From NCBI GenBank assembly GCA_016212515.1, contig JACRFZ010000041.1, forward strand, positions 1 to 58,508: 58,508 bases of DNA, read 5' to 3'. Position 1 is the first letter of the stretch. Each line of letters begins with the position of its first letter. A program made the position numbers and the translations under genes. Under the pieces are notes generated by a model, which had not been told where the DNA came from, did not search any database, and saw only the letters and a program-made list of their open reading frames with translations. Of the stretch, positions 50,954 to 58,508 are shown in pieces. The stretch is from Candidatus Melainabacteria bacterium (GTDB lineage Bacteria > Cyanobacteriota > Vampirovibrionia > Obscuribacterales > Obscuribacteraceae).

Positions 50954-51991
50954 GTGAGCGAAGAAAAACAAAGTATGCCGCAGGGCGCCGCCGATGAGGC
51001 TGCCGCAGCGTCTTCCGGTGCGACAGCGGTCGGTGATTATAAGACTCCTCTGATTATTCGCAAACCAGGCAACCCGCTGGTGGGCGTCTTGCTCAGCGTG
51101 CTCGGTCTCGTCTTCATCGGTATCCTCTATCTGATCGTGTTCAAGCAGAACATTCCTTACCTGGGCGGTTCTCTTGATAGTTACCTGGATCGCACCTTGC
51201 GCTACAAACCTGATGGCGCCCCGGTGGTGGCAGACTGGCGGGAGAACCTTCTAATTGAGCAAACAGTCTGGATTGACGAACTGGCTCGCATGGCCAGTGG
51301 TGACAGCCGGGCCAAACCATACAAGCTGAAACGAGATTATCTGCTTTTTCTGGCAGATTCGTTTTACCGTGATGAGCCGAAGTTTTCTCAGGCTGCATAC
51401 TCTTACATTGCAGCTCTGGTCGAGCCCAAAGTGCCGCACGAAAACGCCATCAACACGCCCGATGGGGAATTGACCAGGCGAGTCGGTTACTGTTATATGC
51501 GTCTGGGCAAGTACGAACTGGCCGAGACTTATTTGCGTAAAGCCCTGAACCTTGTCCAGAATGACCTGAAATCCGACGGCAAACCAAAAGACCCGGGGTT
51601 CCTGAGCTGGGCACTGGAAAACCTTACGGAGACATTGATTCGCTCCGGTAAGTTGGAAGATGCTAAGACCTTGATTGACCAGCGTCTCAAGAGCATCGAT
51701 TTGCACGATGCCATTAATTCCGTTGAGGCACATCTGGTTTTCAACTATGCATTGTTGCTGGATAAGCAAGGGCGTCCGGCCGAGGCGGATAAGTATTACC
51801 AGCGGACCATCGAACTCTTTCAACAGGAAGATGTCTTGCGCGGAGTGATAGTAGGTAGCGCCAACGACAACAACCGCAACTTAGCCAGGGTTTTGAAAGA
51901 TTATGCGCGCTTCTTGCGGGCGCAAAAGCGCTTTCCGGAGGCCTGGGACAAAATGTCCCGGGCCCTGACCATTCTGGATAACTCCCCTTAA
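50954..51991 (+). CDS. Membrane-anchored TPR protein
   Basis: 345 residues from GTG at 50954 after GGAAA. A disordered Ala/Ser-rich N-terminus of about 40 residues precedes a single membrane segment (PLVGVLLSVLGLVFIGILYL, about residues 41-60). The rest, about residues 125-340, is TPR-like (RRVGYCYMRLGKYELAETYL, then VEAHLVFNYALLLDKQGRPA, then VLKDYARFLRAQKRFPEAWD). The topology puts the repeats outside the cytoplasm. Function unknown. Confidence 0.8.
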   Translation: MSEEKQSMPQGAADEAAAASSGATAVGDYKTPLIIRKPGNPLVGVLLSVLGLVFIGILYLIVFKQNIPYLGGSLDSYLDRTLRYKPDGAPVVADWRENLLIEQTVWIDELARMASGDSRAKPYKLKRDYLLFLADSFYRDEPKFSQAAYSYIAALVEPKVPHENAINTPDGELTRRVGYCYMRLGKYELAETYLRKALNLVQNDLKSDGKPKDPGFLSWALENLTETLIRSGKLEDAKTLIDQRLKSIDLHDAINSVEAHLVFNYALLLDKQGRPAEADKYYQRTIELFQQEDVLRGVIVGSANDNNRNLARVLKDYARFLRAQKRFPEAWDKMSRALTILDNSP

Positions 51992-52451
51992 ACCGGCTGA
52001 AATGCAGATTAGCAGGCTCTAACCGTTGCCCTGGTAATAACCAATAGCACGGGTTGTCAACTGGAAGTGTGGAGTTTAGGGCCTTACAGAGCATGGTTCG
52101 CGCGAGCTTTATGATTTCTGAGAAACTTCTATGCTCTTAATGTGCTAATAAAGACCACGAGGGTCATGACTATTAGATCCCTCTTTTAGTACTTATAAAT
52201 GACTTCCGCTCTCTAATTCATTCAGGACATTCCCTTAAGCTAACTGACTATAGCTTCAATTCATTGCTCTTGCCGCCGTTCTTTCGCGCAGAGTTTTGGA
52301 CCGGGAATTAGTTTTCGATGCGCACTGACACGGCTTGCTGGTTGTCTTTTGCCGCAGTTCTGGAGTTTTGGCGGGTGAGGAAGAAAATCGTAACCTCGTT
52401 CTAACGGGTGCGCTGCGTGTAAGCATGCCCAAATAACATGGGAGAACTCCT
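51992..52451. other. Intergenic leader of the ABC transporter gene
   Basis: 460 bp with no supported gene. An AT-rich zone around 52130-52230 (CTTATAAATG and similar) is the likely promoter area; I cannot fix one. Confidence 0.45.
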
Positions 52452-54236
52452 ATGAATGAAAAAACCAGCGCTTTCAGCGTTGACCTCTGGCGCCGCGTCT
52501 TTCGACTGGCCAGACCTTTCTTTACGTCCCGGGACCCCTGGGAAATCACCGTGCCGGTCATCGGCACCAAGTTTTCCGTGCAGGAAAAGTGGAAAGCCTG
52601 GGGCTTGCTTGCCTCGCTCGCCCTCTTCCTGCTCGGCGTCAACATGCTCAACATCGGCATCAACTTCGTTGCCGGTAACTTCCAGAACTCTCTGCAAGCC
52701 TTCCTGAAAGCCGGTTCTGATACCGCTGCTCAGGGGGTGGCCGAGTCTACCTACTGGAAGTATTTGTTCATGTATGGCGGTGTGTTTGTCGTCGGTATCT
52801 TTGTCGTCGTGCCCTACGCCTGGTTGAAGAGCGTGCTCATCATCGTCTGGCGCAAGTGGCTGACGGTGCACATCTTGAAGCAGTACTTCGCCAACCGCAA
52901 CTACTTCAAGGTGAGCTACAACACCAGCATCGACAACCCTGACGAACGTATCGCCAACGACGTGGAAGGATTCACTGCCGGTGCTCTGGGCATTGCCCTG
53001 TCGGTGGTGGATTCGATCATCACGTTCTTCTCGTTCATCTTCATCCTCTGGATGATCTCGCATACCCTGGTGGGTGTGGTCGTGCTCTATGCGGGCTTCG
53101 GCACGCTTATCTCGGTCCTGCTCTCCATCAAGCTCATCCAGTTCAAGTACAACCAGCAGCGGCTGGAAGCCGACTACCGATACAACCTCATTCACATTCG
53201 CAAGAACGTGGAGAGCATCGCCTTCTACCAGGGCGAGAAGTCGGAGTGGACCCAGCTCAACAACCGGTTCTTCGCCGCAATCAGGAACAACATGTCCCTG
53301 ATCGGCTATCAGCGGAACGTCAACTTCTTCACGAAGGGCTTCGACTACTTCGTGATCATCGTTCCTGCCTTCTTCATTGCGCCCCTGTTTTTCCGGGGTG
53401 AGGTGGAGATTGGTGCCTTTACCCAGGCCAACCTGGCTTTCGGTCAGGTGCTCGGCTCGCTCGCCCTCTTTGTGGCGGAAATCGGCACCATCAGCTCGTT
53501 TGCTGCCTATGTCAGCCGTCTGGGCGGCTTCCAGGAAGCCCTCGACGCCAAGGATGAAAGTGAGAAGGAAGGGCGTACTGCCATTGCCACCAGAATTGGT
53601 GACAAGATCGCCCTCGACGATGTCACCCTGATGACCCCCGATTACCGCAAACTGCTCATCCAGAAGCTCAGCTTCGAGGTGCCGCAGGGTACGGGCATTA
53701 TCATCAAGGGTCCGAGCGGCTCGGGCAAGAGTTCGCTCCTGCGCGCCATCGCCGGTCTGTGGCGTTCGGGCGAAGGCACGGTGACGCGTCCGGAACTGAG
53801 CTCGCTCATGTTCCTCTCGCAGAAGCCGTACATGAACCTGGGCAGCCTGCGTGAGCAGCTGCTTTACCCGGGTTCGCGCACCGACGTCTCCGACGATGAA
53901 CTGAAGGCAATTCTTGTGCGTGCCAACCTGCCTGAACTGGCCGGTCGTTACGCCGAAGGGCTGGATGTGGTTCGTCCGTGGTCCGACGAGCTTTCGCCGG
54001 GTGAGCAGCAGCGTCTCGCTTTTGCTCGTCTGCTGGTGGCTCGACCCAAGACCGTCTTCCTGGACGAGGCCACAAGCGCCCTGGACGTGGCCAACGAGGA
54101 GCTGCTCTACAAGACGCTCCGCGAACTGAACGCCACGTTCGTCTCCGTCGGACACCGTCCGACCCTGGATCGCTACCACGAGAAAGCTCTCACCTTGCAC
54201 GGTGAGGGTAAGTGGGAGCTGTCCACCCAGCAGTAA
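52452..54236 (+). CDS. ABC transporter, SbmA/BacA/YddA-like (fused permease and ATPase)
   Basis: 594 residues, ATG with GGGAG upstream. The N-terminal half has six membrane segments (first about residues 48-72) and the SbmA/BacA-like core W-R-K-W-L-T..., for example WRKWLTVHILKQYF followed by NYFKVSYNTSIDNPDERIAND. The C-terminal half is a complete ATPase: Walker A GPSGSGKSS near residue 421, signature LSPGEQQR near 513, Walker B TVFLDEATSALD near 535 and H-loop GHRP. Relatives include YddA and peroxisomal ABCD transporters, which move peptides, fatty acids or vitamin B12. Substrate unknown. Confidence 0.9.
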   Translation: MNEKTSAFSVDLWRRVFRLARPFFTSRDPWEITVPVIGTKFSVQEKWKAWGLLASLALFLLGVNMLNIGINFVAGNFQNSLQAFLKAGSDTAAQGVAESTYWKYLFMYGGVFVVGIFVVVPYAWLKSVLIIVWRKWLTVHILKQYFANRNYFKVSYNTSIDNPDERIANDVEGFTAGALGIALSVVDSIITFFSFIFILWMISHTLVGVVVLYAGFGTLISVLLSIKLIQFKYNQQRLEADYRYNLIHIRKNVESIAFYQGEKSEWTQLNNRFFAAIRNNMSLIGYQRNVNFFTKGFDYFVIIVPAFFIAPLFFRGEVEIGAFTQANLAFGQVLGSLALFVAEIGTISSFAAYVSRLGGFQEALDAKDESEKEGRTAIATRIGDKIALDDVTLMTPDYRKLLIQKLSFEVPQGTGIIIKGPSGSGKSSLLRAIAGLWRSGEGTVTRPELSSLMFLSQKPYMNLGSLREQLLYPGSRTDVSDDELKAILVRANLPELAGRYAEGLDVVRPWSDELSPGEQQRLAFARLLVARPKTVFLDEATSALDVANEELLYKTLRELNATFVSVGHRPTLDRYHEKALTLHGEGKWELSTQQ

Positions 54237-54252
54237 GCCGTCAGTATCGTGT

Positions 54253-54296
54253 CCGTGTCGGAGTGTCTGGCTCGCCAGCGCTCCGGCACGGTTTCT
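54253..54296 (+). terminator. Terminator of the ABC transporter gene
   Basis: CCGTGTCGGAG (54253-54263) and CTCCGGCACGG (54281-54291) pair along 11 positions with one G-U, followed by TTTCTG. Confidence 0.7.
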
Positions 54297-54426
54297 GTAA
54301 CAACGACAGGCTCTAGAAAAGCTCATCGTTGCTTCCTCCGGAATTCAGCCAGCGGCGCCGTTTCCATGGTTCACAAATGTGACCAGCGGCGCTGCAAATA
54401 TGCAAAACCCAAAAAGGAAAATTGCC

Positions 54427-54690
54427 ATGAGCAACAAGAACACCGCTCCCAAGCCCGCCACCACCGAGGAGAAGCTCCAGACCGTTCTGGGCCTCGCCAC
54501 GGATACCGCCAAGAACGAGATCGCCGGCGCCGCCAATCGCTCGGTCACCGCCGAGGCCACGCTCAAGACGAGCGTGACCGAGGGCGACGACACCGACTGC
54601 AACGGCGTCAACGCTGCCGTCACGCTGGGCGTGACCTCGTCCAAGCAGGTGAAGGGTGCTCCGGCGGCGGCTGCGGCCAAGAAGTCGTAA
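54427..54690 (+). CDS. Small Ala/Thr-rich protein of unknown function
   Basis: 87 residues from ATG at 54427 with AAGGAAA upstream. It is of low complexity, rich in Ala, Thr, Lys and Val, with one Cys and an acidic patch (TEGDDTDCNG). The segment KLQTVLGLATDTAKNEIAG looks helical. The end AAAAAKKS is basic. No family recognised. Its own terminator follows. The strong codon bias suggests it is really expressed. Confidence 0.6.
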   Translation: MSNKNTAPKPATTEEKLQTVLGLATDTAKNEIAGAANRSVTAEATLKTSVTEGDDTDCNGVNAAVTLGVTSSKQVKGAPAAAAAKKS

Positions 54691-54736
54691 GCGACGTTCT
54701 GACCGTCACCGTCCAGCCTGAGTAAGGCTTTTGAAG

Positions 54737-54786
54737 CTCCCGGGTCCTCTCCCTCAAGGGGGGATCCGGGAGTCTTTCTTTTCTTT
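54737..54786 (+). terminator. Terminator of the small Ala/Thr-rich gene
   Basis: CTCCCGG (from 54737) pairs with CCGGGAG (ending 54771), with extra inner pairs, followed by TCTTTCTTTTCTTT. Confidence 0.8.
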
Positions 54787-54807
54787 AAGTCACTTCAGGA
54801 GATAACC

Positions 54808-55470
54808 ATGATCGAAATCGGTATCATGGGCGGTGCGTTCAACCCCATCCATTCCCGGCATTTGATGGTGGCGCAAGCCGCTATCGATCAGCTTGGTTTG
54901 AGCAAGGTGATTTTCGTCCCCAGCGGCGAACCGCCCCACAAGAAATCCGGTATGCTCGATAAAGAGGCGCGGTTTCGCATGGTGAAAGCAGCTTGTGCCG
55001 GCAATCGGCGCTTTGTTGCATCCCGTGTGGAGATCGACCGCCCCGGTCCAACCTGGACCATCGATACCCTCAAGCAGTTCAAGCAAGAGTTCGAGCGCAA
55101 GTTCGGACCGGAACAAACCGTGCGCTTGAACTTCATCATCGGCGAGGACAACTTGCCGATCCTTCGGGACTACGACAGGCGAGCTGAGTTTCTCTCGCTC
55201 TGCCGTCTGGTGGTCTCGCCCCGCGCTACTTGCGATGCGGCGGCTCTGGAACGTTGGCAGGAGGTCTTACCGGAGGCGGACATCGCCATTCTGGAAGTAC
55301 CGGCCAATGAAGTCTCCAGCACCCTGATTCGCGATTGGATTGATGCCGGTCACAGCGTGCGCTATCTGGTGCACGAGGCTGTCTACCGCATCCTCATGCG
55401 CGAGGGCTATTATGCTCCCCGCAAGAACCTGGCCATGGCCGGCGTGGTTCGCAAGCGCAAGAAGACCTAG
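54808..55470 (+). CDS. NadD-like nucleotidyltransferase
   Basis: 220 residues, ATG with an excellent AGGAGA site. It resembles nicotinate mononucleotide adenylyltransferase. The middle and C-terminal motifs are canonical: FIIGEDNLPILRDYDRRAEF and the SSTxIR signature in EVSSTLIRDWI, plus the terminal RILMREGYY. The N-terminal motif is altered: MGGAFNPIHSRHL where the family has GG(T/S)FDPxHxGH, so the Asp is Asn and the Gly before the second His is Arg. Of the two NadD-like proteins in the window this has the better conserved C-terminal half. It ends in a very basic tail (VVRKRKKT). Confidence 0.8.
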   Translation: MIEIGIMGGAFNPIHSRHLMVAQAAIDQLGLSKVIFVPSGEPPHKKSGMLDKEARFRMVKAACAGNRRFVASRVEIDRPGPTWTIDTLKQFKQEFERKFGPEQTVRLNFIIGEDNLPILRDYDRRAEFLSLCRLVVSPRATCDAAALERWQEVLPEADIAILEVPANEVSSTLIRDWIDAGHSVRYLVHEAVYRILMREGYYAPRKNLAMAGVVRKRKKT

Positions 55471-55518
55471 TCCGGAAAGAAAAGACAGGGATCCGGAGGA
55501 ACTTCCTTCGGGTCATGC

Positions 55519-55569
55519 GGAAGGGGCAGGAGCTGGATTGGCTCCTGTCCTACTTCCCATTTTTTTTTT
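55519..55569 (+). terminator. Strong terminator of the second NadD-like gene
   Basis: GGAAGGGGCAGGAGC (55519-55533) pairs with GCTCCTGTCCTACTTCC (55541-55557) with a bulge, and nine Ts follow (55561-55569). Confidence 0.9.
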
Positions 55570-55776
55570 GAGAAAGAAAATACTATAGGAAGTAGCAAGA
55601 GCGGTAAAAAAATGTTGTGGTCTGTGTATCAAAAGAACCGCTCGGTTGCCGGCCGCTCTCGTGCTTGCCGAGAGTCAATCGGGCCGAAGGGAACGGGTCG
55701 CCCCGGCTGAAATTTAAATGCTCAGCCAGGACCTGTGTCGAGGCGGTGTACACTGATGTGCAACAGCTTTACCAGA

Positions 55777-55881
55777 TCAGTCTTTGAAATCGCTGCCGCG
55801 CAGACAAATCTGAGTGGCGTGGGCTTGTCCGAACCGGTCTTTTTGAGCGGCTGCTACTGTGTTATAGGTTTTCCAGGACAT
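55777..55881 (-). CDS. Possible 34-residue protein
   Basis: A short frame from ATG at 55881, with AAGAGAAAAG upstream as a weak ribosome site. It begins MSWKTYNTVAAAQKDR and ends GSDFKD. It follows the cupin gene terminator on the same strand. The only support is the ribosome site and a natural-looking amino acid mix, so it may not be real. Confidence 0.3.
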   Translation of the reverse strand: MSWKTYNTVAAAQKDRFGQAHATQICLRGSDFKD

Positions 55882-55913
55882 AGCTTTTCTCTTGAGTAAA
55901 ATACTGATTTGAG

Positions 55914-55968
55914 AAAAGGGGCATACTTGCATTGGATCGGTTGTTTCTCGATCCGGCAAGCATGCCCC
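55914..55968 (-). terminator. Terminator of the cupin gene
   Basis: A long stem: GGGGCAT (55918-55924) with ATGCCCC (55962-55968), CTTGC with GCAAG, and GGATCG with CGATCC inside. On the minus strand it is followed by TTTTC. Confidence 0.8.
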
Positions 55969-56021
55969 GTGATTTCGTTTAGAGCCCGTTTGAGGCAACT
56001 ACTACCGAACTGTTCAAAACC

Positions 56022-56744
56022 TCAGCGCAGGGCTGCCGCTTTGTGCTCGTCCAGCAACTGGTAGCGTACCGGCTCGTCTTCCACAACCGGGTTACCCTTG
56101 GGGGTCATGAAGGGAAAGATGTTGTCGGTGTTGTCGTTGTTGGCGGTGCAGGTCTCCAGCATGATGGAGTCTTGACCGCCGTTAGGCACCTTGATGATAT
56201 GCGAGAGTTCGCCGGGTAAGGTGATGGTTTCGCCGGGGTGAACAGTGATTTCGCCGTCGGCAGGCAGGTGGTGCCAGATGCCGTCCACGAGTACGTCCAC
56301 ATCTTTCTTGGACAGGCTCTTGTCGTTTTCGGCCCAGGCCAGTTCAAATGTCACCGGTGCGCCGGCGAGAACGGTTACTTCCTTGCGAGCTTTCTGTCGG
56401 TGGAAGTGATGAGGCTCGGTCTGGCCTGCCTGCACGAAGAGGTATTTACGCGCGAAGCCGGTGACCGGATAGTGGTGGCTGCCCATCTGTGTAGGCGAGG
56501 TCAGGGGTTCACCCTTCTCGTCCACCAGGGGAGAGCAGAGTACCAGCACCACAAGACCGCAATTGGGGAAATCGCCGACACCAAAATCGACTACTTTCCA
56601 GCCCAGTTTCTGGTGACGCATGCCGTCGGCGCTGGCTTCGAACTGATTTGGGGTCCAATCAGCCCATCTGGGTAGGTGTACTCCCAGTTGTTTGGCATTT
56701 TCGATGGCTCGCTTGATGGCGGCGTTGATTTCAGAACGTTTCAT
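56022..56744 (-). CDS. D-lyxose isomerase-like cupin protein
   Basis: 240 residues from ATG at 56744 with AAAGG upstream; a longer frame to 56810 is less likely. It looks like the D-lyxose ketol-isomerase family: the N-terminus MKRSEINAAIKRAIENA and LPRWADW, then the cupin metal block TEPHHFHRQKARKEVTVLAG (two His and a Glu), and the later PGELSHIIKV with the last His. The enzyme interconverts D-lyxose and D-xylulose, and some members act on D-mannose. The second half contains short Asp/Asn-rich loops not seen in all members. Single gene with its own terminator. Confidence 0.75.
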   Translation of the reverse strand: MKRSEINAAIKRAIENAKQLGVHLPRWADWTPNQFEASADGMRHQKLGWKVVDFGVGDFPNCGLVVLVLCSPLVDEKGEPLTSPTQMGSHHYPVTGFARKYLFVQAGQTEPHHFHRQKARKEVTVLAGAPVTFELAWAENDKSLSKKDVDVLVDGIWHHLPADGEITVHPGETITLPGELSHIIKVPNGGQDSIMLETCTANNDNTDNIFPFMTPKGNPVVEDEPVRYQLLDEHKAAALR

Positions 56745-57064
56745 AGAAGGACCTTTGGTTGGTGGTTGGTGGTTACAGATAATAAGCCCTAAATCGACAG
56801 CAGTCCTCAACTGTTACAGCAAGTTGCCGTAGCGGAGTGTGTCTTGATTAGGTGGGCTTTTAGTTCTGGGTTTTGTCTGATTGAAGCTGTCTTGCAGTTG
56901 GGGAGTTGATTGATAACCTGAACCTAGCCTTTGGGCTCTTCCAATTGCAATCGCTACGGGGCTTTGTATCGTTTGTTGTAGTGCCCGGTCGGCTCTCGTG
57001 GTACATAGTTGTCACACGCAAACGTGCTTTTCGTTTCTTGCCACTGCTGCTATTAAAGGTGAGC
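56745..57064. other. Divergent intergenic region
   Basis: 320 bp between the cupin gene (minus) and the secreted protein gene (plus). It must hold both promoters; I see no clear -35/-10 pair and no further gene. Confidence 0.45.
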
Positions 57065-57802
57065 ATGCTCTTCAGATCTGTCTTAGCGCTAAGGAAAGCG
57101 TCTTTCAGTCTTTTACTGTGCCTGGCCTGTGGCGCCGCTATGCCGCCTGCGCAGGCTCAGTATCAGGGGGGCGGCGCGCAACTGGAGGGTATGCTGGATG
57201 CCGTGGAGAATTCGGCCAATTGGTCGGCTGCTGGTAATGCTCAGTTGAGCGGCGGTCAATTTCAGCAGCGTCCCGTCTATCAGAAGCCCTTCCTGAACCA
57301 GGGTGTGCCCTGCCATGTGCCTGTGCGTTCGGTGCCTACCCTTTCTTCCGGTCAGATGCTCAAAAGCCTGCAGCCTCAGCAGCAGAACGTCCATTTCACG
57401 CCCGGGCAAATGACTTATCGTCTGCTGCGCGCCGCCAACAGCATGCCGGGAGGCGCCGGTGCGGTCAGAGGGTATGGCGGGGGCGGTATGAGCGGCGGCG
57501 GCGACGCTGCAAGCAATTTCTATCGGGCCCAGGATCAGGCCGATCGTGCCCGGGAAGCTTACGACAGGTCCTGGCATGGGGACAAATACAATCGCGAGCA
57601 AGCGGCAGAAGAGGCTCAGTACGCCGCGCGGCAGGCCCGTCGGGAAGCCGATCAAGCCTACGGCAAAGTCGGCCGTGGAGACCCCAACGCCCAGACCTAT
57701 GCGGAGAAAGCCCTCTCTGCCGCCCAGGACGCTCAGAGTTATGCCGATAAGGCTGAGACTAATGCCGAAAGGGCAGAGGACAATTCCCGTCGGGGCTGGT
57801 AA
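57065..57802 (+). CDS. Secreted Gln/Ala-rich protein with helical C-terminus
   Basis: 245 residues from ATG at 57065 with AGGTGA upstream; an open frame to 56906 is unlikely. A signal peptide (LFRSVLALRKASFSLLLCL, cleaved near AQAQ) is clear. The middle is Gly/Gln/Pro-rich. The last 100 residues form a helical, Ala-rich repeat region (EAQYAARQARREADQAYG, then AQDAQSYADKAETNAERAED), like surface or matrix proteins. No family recognised. Confidence 0.7.
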   Translation: MLFRSVLALRKASFSLLLCLACGAAMPPAQAQYQGGGAQLEGMLDAVENSANWSAAGNAQLSGGQFQQRPVYQKPFLNQGVPCHVPVRSVPTLSSGQMLKSLQPQQQNVHFTPGQMTYRLLRAANSMPGGAGAVRGYGGGGMSGGGDAASNFYRAQDQADRAREAYDRSWHGDKYNREQAAEEAQYAARQARREADQAYGKVGRGDPNAQTYAEKALSAAQDAQSYADKAETNAERAEDNSRRGW

Positions 57803-57896
57803 GAAGAGTGGCTCGGCATAGTGCTGGAAATCTTTCAGCACTGGTGCGAAGGTTTTGCTTTGCTATACTAAGCCATATAGCAATTGTTGAGAAAAT

Positions 57897-57928
57897 GAGA
57901 GAGACCGGGATAAGCACCGGTCTCTCTC
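57897..57928 (-). terminator. Terminator of the NADAR gene, possibly bidirectional
   Basis: GAGAGAGACCGG (57897-57908) and CCGGTCTCTCTC (57917-57928) form a perfect 12-bp stem with an 8-base loop. On the minus strand it is followed by CATTTTCTC. A weaker hairpin (57820-57826 with 57836-57842) lies behind the secreted-protein gene. Confidence 0.8.
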
Positions 57929-57950
57929 GGGATGAATGGTGAAAGGGTTG

Positions 57951-58406
57951 CTAGGGCTGGCCCTGCAACTTGGCGCGAATGCGCATCAGGCGGGAGCAGA
58001 ACTCCTGCTGGGTGAGCACCGTTTCACTGGCTCTGGTTTTGCCCATGCTGTGTGTGAGCACGGCTTTGCCAGTAGCCAGAAGGGCTCTTTTGGCACCTTC
58101 GTTTTGCGTGAACATGCATTCGAAGGCTTCGTCGAGCATGGTCTGAAATTCGTCCGAGTGGCGGTCGATTTCGCGGCCCTGCCAGAACAGAGTCTGGGTG
58201 CGGAACCACTTCTTCTTCTTGCCTTTGAACTTGGCTGCTTTTCCGACCAGGGTGCAGACGAAGACCTGCATCTCCGGACTAGAGAATTTGAAGCTCTGCA
58301 AGAGTCCTTCCATGGACGCGCAGGCTACTCCCCGGAAGACGAAGGGGTGTGGTGAGAAGTTTGACAGGCTAGCCGAGGGCCAGCCGCTTCCAGATCCGAT
58401 ATCCAT
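57951..58406 (-). CDS. NADAR/YbiA-like domain protein
   Basis: 151 residues, ATG with AGGAG upstream. It matches the NADAR (YbiA, DUF1768) superfamily: NFSPHPFVFRG at the N-terminus, FSSPEMQVFVC, KAAKFKGKKKKWFRTQ, then QTLFWQGREIDRHSDEFQ, then ALLATGKAVLTHSMG and the C-terminal ETVLTQQEFCSRLMRIR. Family members are N-glycosidases that remove ADP-ribose-type or damaged-base modifications; some reverse DNA ADP-ribosylation. The form seen here is the compact type also found in phages. A partial gene lies just upstream. Confidence 0.8.
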   Translation of the reverse strand: MDIGSGSGWPSASLSNFSPHPFVFRGVACASMEGLLQSFKFSSPEMQVFVCTLVGKAAKFKGKKKKWFRTQTLFWQGREIDRHSDEFQTMLDEAFECMFTQNEGAKRALLATGKAVLTHSMGKTRASETVLTQQEFCSRLMRIRAKLQGQP

Positions 58407-58427
58407 GGCTGACTCCTGTTGAATCGA

Positions 58428-58508
58428 TTAATTTAGAGCTGCTTTGGCCCGGCTGGCGATCAGCGCTTCGGCGCCATCTCGCTTGTCACCTGGTGAGACG
58501 CTTGGTGA
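58428..58508 (-). CDS. C-terminal end of a gene cut by the window edge
   Basis: A frame open from the window edge to a TAA at 58428 codes for 26 residues (ending ALIASRAKAALN), rich in Ala, Ser and Lys. It ends 21 bp before the NADAR start, so it is probably co-transcribed with it. Too little is present to name it. Confidence 0.5.
   Translation of the reverse strand, partial: SPSVSPGDKRDGAEALIASRAKAALN

Larger units (their letters stand above)
55570..56021. other. Intergenic region, mostly non-coding
   Basis: About 450 bp between the NadD-like gene and the cupin gene on the other strand, with the terminator at 55914-55968. Apart from the doubtful 34-codon frame at 55777 I see nothing in it. 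Confidence 0.5.

Noticed and set aside
52401..54326. 641-codon minus-strand frame opposite the ABC transporter gene
   Set aside because: It mirrors a strongly C/G-biased gene on the plus strand; such genes create long antisense frames. Its protein has no domain and is rich in His, Gln and Glu, as expected from antisense of biased codons.
1..58508. CRISPR arrays, rRNA, tRNA, insertion sequences
   Set aside because: I looked for regularly spaced repeats, tRNA-like arms, and transposase or integrase motifs, and found none that can be supported.

Overview
The window looks like a stretch of ordinary bacterial chromosome from a Gram-negative-type, non-phototrophic bacterium. It is moderately GC-rich and rich in secreted TPR proteins. 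It carries one ExbD-type protein, an AlgI-like acyltransferase pair, a leucine dehydrogenase and many proteins without a recognisable family. The style (many small unknown proteins, TPR/secreted proteins, DUF4388-type and diadenylate-cyclase-type regulators) makes me think of the Obscuribacterales/Melainabacteria side of the cyanobacterial phylum. That is an impression, not a demonstration. I see no rRNA, tRNA, CRISPR array, transposase or integrase gene.

Layout. 0.2-4.8 kb (minus): a four-gene operon of a PhyH-type dioxygenase, two glycosyltransferases and an HPr-kinase-like P-loop protein, resembling a small-molecule or glycan modification pathway. 5.4-9.2 kb (minus): small membrane proteins, a HAD phosphatase, a SUFU-domain protein and an anchored unknown. 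9.2-14.3 kb: TPR protein plus cytidine deaminase, a vWA protein, an intracellular-looking HExxH protein and a small unknown with a near-consensus promoter. 14.4-22.9 kb (minus): a cysteine-cluster protein, SGNH + MBOAT O-acylation pair, a DUF4388/degenerate-GGDEF protein, a class III aminotransferase, a matrixin-like protease and ExbD.

23.5-29.1 kb (plus): a run of seven GC-rich genes that starts with an adenosine-deaminase-like enzyme and otherwise holds almost only unknowns, including a membrane protein with an EF-hand and a protein whose C-terminus resembles a sliding-clamp-binding peptide. 29.2-35.2 kb: a diadenylate cyclase (DisA_N-type), a TPR protein, a TerD operon, a translationally coupled pair of small genes and an AT-rich acetyltransferase bounded by 16-bp direct repeats. 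35.3-37.6 kb (minus): S1-domain RNA-binding protein, SPFH/stomatin protein and a 47-residue membrane protein. 38.4-46.7 kb: leucine dehydrogenase, secreted proteins, a poly-gamma-glutamate-hydrolase-like protein, a NadD-like protein, a coiled-coil protein and an MFS exporter. 46.7-50.4 kb (minus): a SpoT-like HD protein, a double-hotdog thioesterase with a lysine tail and an HExxxH metalloprotein. 50.9-58.5 kb: TPR protein, SbmA/YddA-type ABC transporter, a second NadD-like protein, a D-lyxose-isomerase-like cupin, a secreted coiled-coil protein and a NADAR-domain protein.

Two compositional classes of genes are interleaved. One, with C/G-ending codons, includes the 23.5-29.1 kb run, the SPFH/S1 pair, the NadD-like genes and the ABC transporter. 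The other has ordinary mixed codon use. Nucleotide signalling and nucleotide/NAD metabolism recur: diadenylate cyclase, degenerate GGDEF, HD hydrolase, cytidine deaminase, adenosine deaminase, two NadD-like proteins and NADAR. No single confirmed new system is evident. The best candidates for follow-up are the 23.5-29.1 kb run, the repeat-bounded acetyltransferase and the two oppositely eroded NadD paralogs.
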